From Erythroxylum novogranatense (taxonomy: Eukaryota; Streptophyta; Magnoliopsida; Malpighiales; Erythroxylaceae): a stretch of 64,000 nucleotides of DNA. The stretch's first letter is position 1, and each line of letters opens with the position of its first letter. The notes under the pieces were generated by a model. It ran no database searches. It saw nothing but the letters and a program-made list of their open reading frames with translations, and had not been told where the DNA came from. Where the stretch lies: positions 23,026,309-23,090,308 of the forward strand of contig CM057228.1 of NCBI GenBank assembly GCA_029891385.1, written 5' to 3'. Below are positions 61,628 to 64,000 of the stretch, piece by piece. A program made the translations under genes and the position numbers.

Positions 61628-64000
61628 TGTAACATCCCAACTCCCATAGGAAGGGTTATTTTGGTAAATTGGGATGGGTTAGGAGTATTGACTTAGGTCT
61701 CGGCATGAACATGCAATATATAGCTTTTATGAGTATTGATTTGGTTGCACATGCACGAGTATACAAGCGCTCATGACATTTTCCGCTTAGGTTAAAATTA
61801 AACTTCTGTGTGAAATTAATGGGGTAATTGAGTTTGGAAAATTATTTGAATCTGCCATAAATTGTTTTACATTTTAGGATTTTAGGAATTTTTCTGGATT
61901 TTTCGGAGACAATTCTCGACCGTAAAATCACCAATCGCTTAATCGATTCGATTTTCGGTAGCAAAGATCACTACCCAATGGCACAGTAATATGGGGTATA
62001 TTATTTTGGGACTGAAAGTAGGGTCATTAGAGTTAAATGGAGTAACATTTTGACCTGGATTAAACAAAGATACTTTGACTTTTCTTTAAAACCATTAGCC
62101 AATCATATTTAGCCAACTTAGATCCTTCATTTAATGCTTCCATCCTTGTAGTTTCGGTGATGTGGGTATTAAAAGAGTGAAAAGAACTCTTCCATAGCTT
62201 AAAACCTTCTCACCCAAACTTGATTCATTCCTTTGGTGTGAGTGTTCTTCTTCTCCTTCAAAGTTCTTCTTCTCATTCCTTATAAGGTCCTCTATGGTTC
62301 TTTTCTTGCTTCTCCTTTGAGCACATCTAAGACCAAGCTTGAGAAGGTGATGATGAGCATGTGTAGTGGGGTAGCCGTGGGTGGTGATTAAGGTGTTATA
62401 AGAGTATAAGAGGAGAGGGTTAAAGACTTGAAGACTTGGAGAATTAGAGAGAGTGAACTTGTCTAAGGTAAGAAATATAGTTGTTTACATGCTTTTGGTA
62501 GGTAGAAGCATGCATGGAGACTATATATATATGAACTTGATCATCATAGGGTAGGTTTTAATGGGTGTAATTATGTGCTTGTGTATGGATGAATGAATGA
62601 TGAATAAATGATTATAGTTTTCCTTGAATTTGGCTTGGTTTGGATTGAGTTTGTTAGCTTAGATGAATGGAAAACCTTAGGAAGATGAATTGTGTGGTTG
62701 CTGCCAATTATGTATAATTCTAGAAGTGTATGTTGAAATGAGCTTGTGGATGAATTAGAGGTAAAATTTGATGCTTAGTGAAGTGTTATAGATGTTAGAA
62801 GTGAAAGGAGTTAGATTAATGTTGAATGCTGGAAATTGAGTTTTGAACCTATGGTACTGTTTTGATCATAATTAATTGTGTAGAAATGCAAATGAGGTGA
62901 GGTTAGTGGCCACTGAAACTTTGAAATGTTGGCTTCATTTTAGTGTGAAATAGGTGTTGTTAAATTATAATGCTAGAAGGTCCAAATTTGGCATGGAAAG
63001 TTGCTGTTCTGTTGTCTGTGAACAGTACCCGCAAATGTGTCCAATGAGTTTTGTTGATTTTTCTCAATTAATTGGTTTGGAGTTAGGGAAAATGGTCTTA
63101 ATGAAAGTTGTAGCCTATTAAATTATCTTTCCATTTCCACTGATCTTGCAATTTTTCGAGTTGTATGTTAGGATATATGACCTGATTACTGATGACTGTT
63201 TTTATGCATTGGCTGAAACCTAGCTGGATTGGCACATTTAGTGCACTTTCGGGTTTGCAGGAATTTTAGGAATTTTTGTGATTTGATTTGGGGTTTGCAT
63301 TGTACTGAAGAGTTTTATATATCAGATTGATCTTGAAAATGGTATATGGCTTATAATATTTGGAGGTCAGATGTGGGAAATATGGAATTTCAAAATCTGG
63401 ACCTACATTGTGATGTTAAGTGTTGTTTAGGTCAGAAACTTGCATGACAGATTTGAAAATGTTAGAGGCTGAATTGGAGTTTGTTTATTTCAGGAAGAAT
63501 TGAATTTTGGGATTTTATCTTTCAGGGATACAAAGCTCTGATCTTAATGACTTGTCTACAGGGAGTTATGTTGGTTATAAATTTACTGCTCAAATTGCAT
63601 GATTTCAGGGACAACAACATTCAGTGAATTGTTTAAGGTGGTTAGCAAGTGAATTTGATGTTGGATTGTTCATGAGAGTAGTAGATGACATTGTGAACTT
63701 ACTGAATATATTTTTGTGGTAATTTGTGACTGAAGAAATGACAAGTTGTCGAATTTGTATTGTACTGATCTGTTGTGATTGGTTTTGTGTAGGCAGTTGG
63801 TGTGATTGGATTTTTGACACCCTTATGGGTAAAATTACTTGTCGGGGTCTTCATGAAACTTGTAGAATTTTTCAATACCTTTCCAACGAATCCAAATTTG
63901 TGTCATTTGGATGTGTATACTAAAAGATATGTATTGGGGAACAAGGAAAGGTTTTAAGTTAAAGTTGGAGAAAAGAGAGGGAGGTCGCATGGTGGAGCTT
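61628..64000 (+). repeat. Start of another TGTAACATCC-type LTR, runs off window
   Basis: Begins TGTAACATCCCAACTCCC. A purine-rich leader (about 62400-62467) ends in a donor AAG|GTAAGAA at 62468. No LTR end, primer site or coding region before the window edge, and no duplication can be checked. The downstream part has loose 'catgaaacttgtagaa'-type modules like those in the D LTRs. Confidence 0.75.

Overview
This window reads as nuclear DNA of a flowering plant, probably a eudicot; the species cannot be told from the sequence. It is AT-rich and I see no complete host gene, no bacterial-type operon and no convincing tRNA or rRNA gene. Almost all of it is Ty3/gypsy LTR retrotransposons nested in one another, mostly chromovirus type (gag - protease - reverse transcriptase - RNase H - integrase - chromodomain; Tekay/Del-like by gene order). 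MITE-like elements and a CACTA transposon remnant are also present. The only host-gene sequence recognised is a piece of a GPI ethanolamine-phosphate transferase (PIGO-type) gene carried by the CACTA remnant. Element letters below are my own labels.

Layout: 1-881 antisense LTR remnant. 2176-3110 MITE-like element with a long ATT microsatellite. 4431-7285 antisense protease/LTR fragments of gypsy family G in a 1.35-kb tandem duplication. 7286-26088 element D (+), with LTRs of about 4.4 kb around only 0.53 kb of internal DNA. D's 5' LTR carries a Harbinger/Tourist-like element (9307-10766, TTA duplication) and full-length element B (+, 11116-21492, target duplication GAGAG). D's 3' LTR is cut by element A (-, from 26089). 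Inside A lie a solo LTR F (32851-35067, CTCGG) and full-length element C (-, 35613-46328, TTTCT), which sits in A's 5' LTR. A's right end has been lost or recombined (46506-47168). 47169-48923 is the CACTA remnant with the captured exons. 48924-50142 is another G protease/LTR fragment. 50143-59258 is a D-family LTR (-) split by a 4.3-kb D-family solo LTR (52824-57155, TAAAT). 59427-61627 is a truncated F-type LTR (-). 61628 to the window end is the start of another LTR.

How the parts work: each gypsy element once encoded a polyprotein copied from LTR-driven RNA and primed by initiator tRNA-Met (primer sites TGGTATCAGAGC or close). All copies here are broken by stops, frameshifts or nested insertions. 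Four features recur across otherwise different LTR families: a putative leader intron inside the LTR, a hairpin over the last codons before the polypurine tract, GC-rich tandem arrays, and (D family) U3 regions built of about 180-bp modules. These, and the captured PIGO exons, are the most interesting things in the window.
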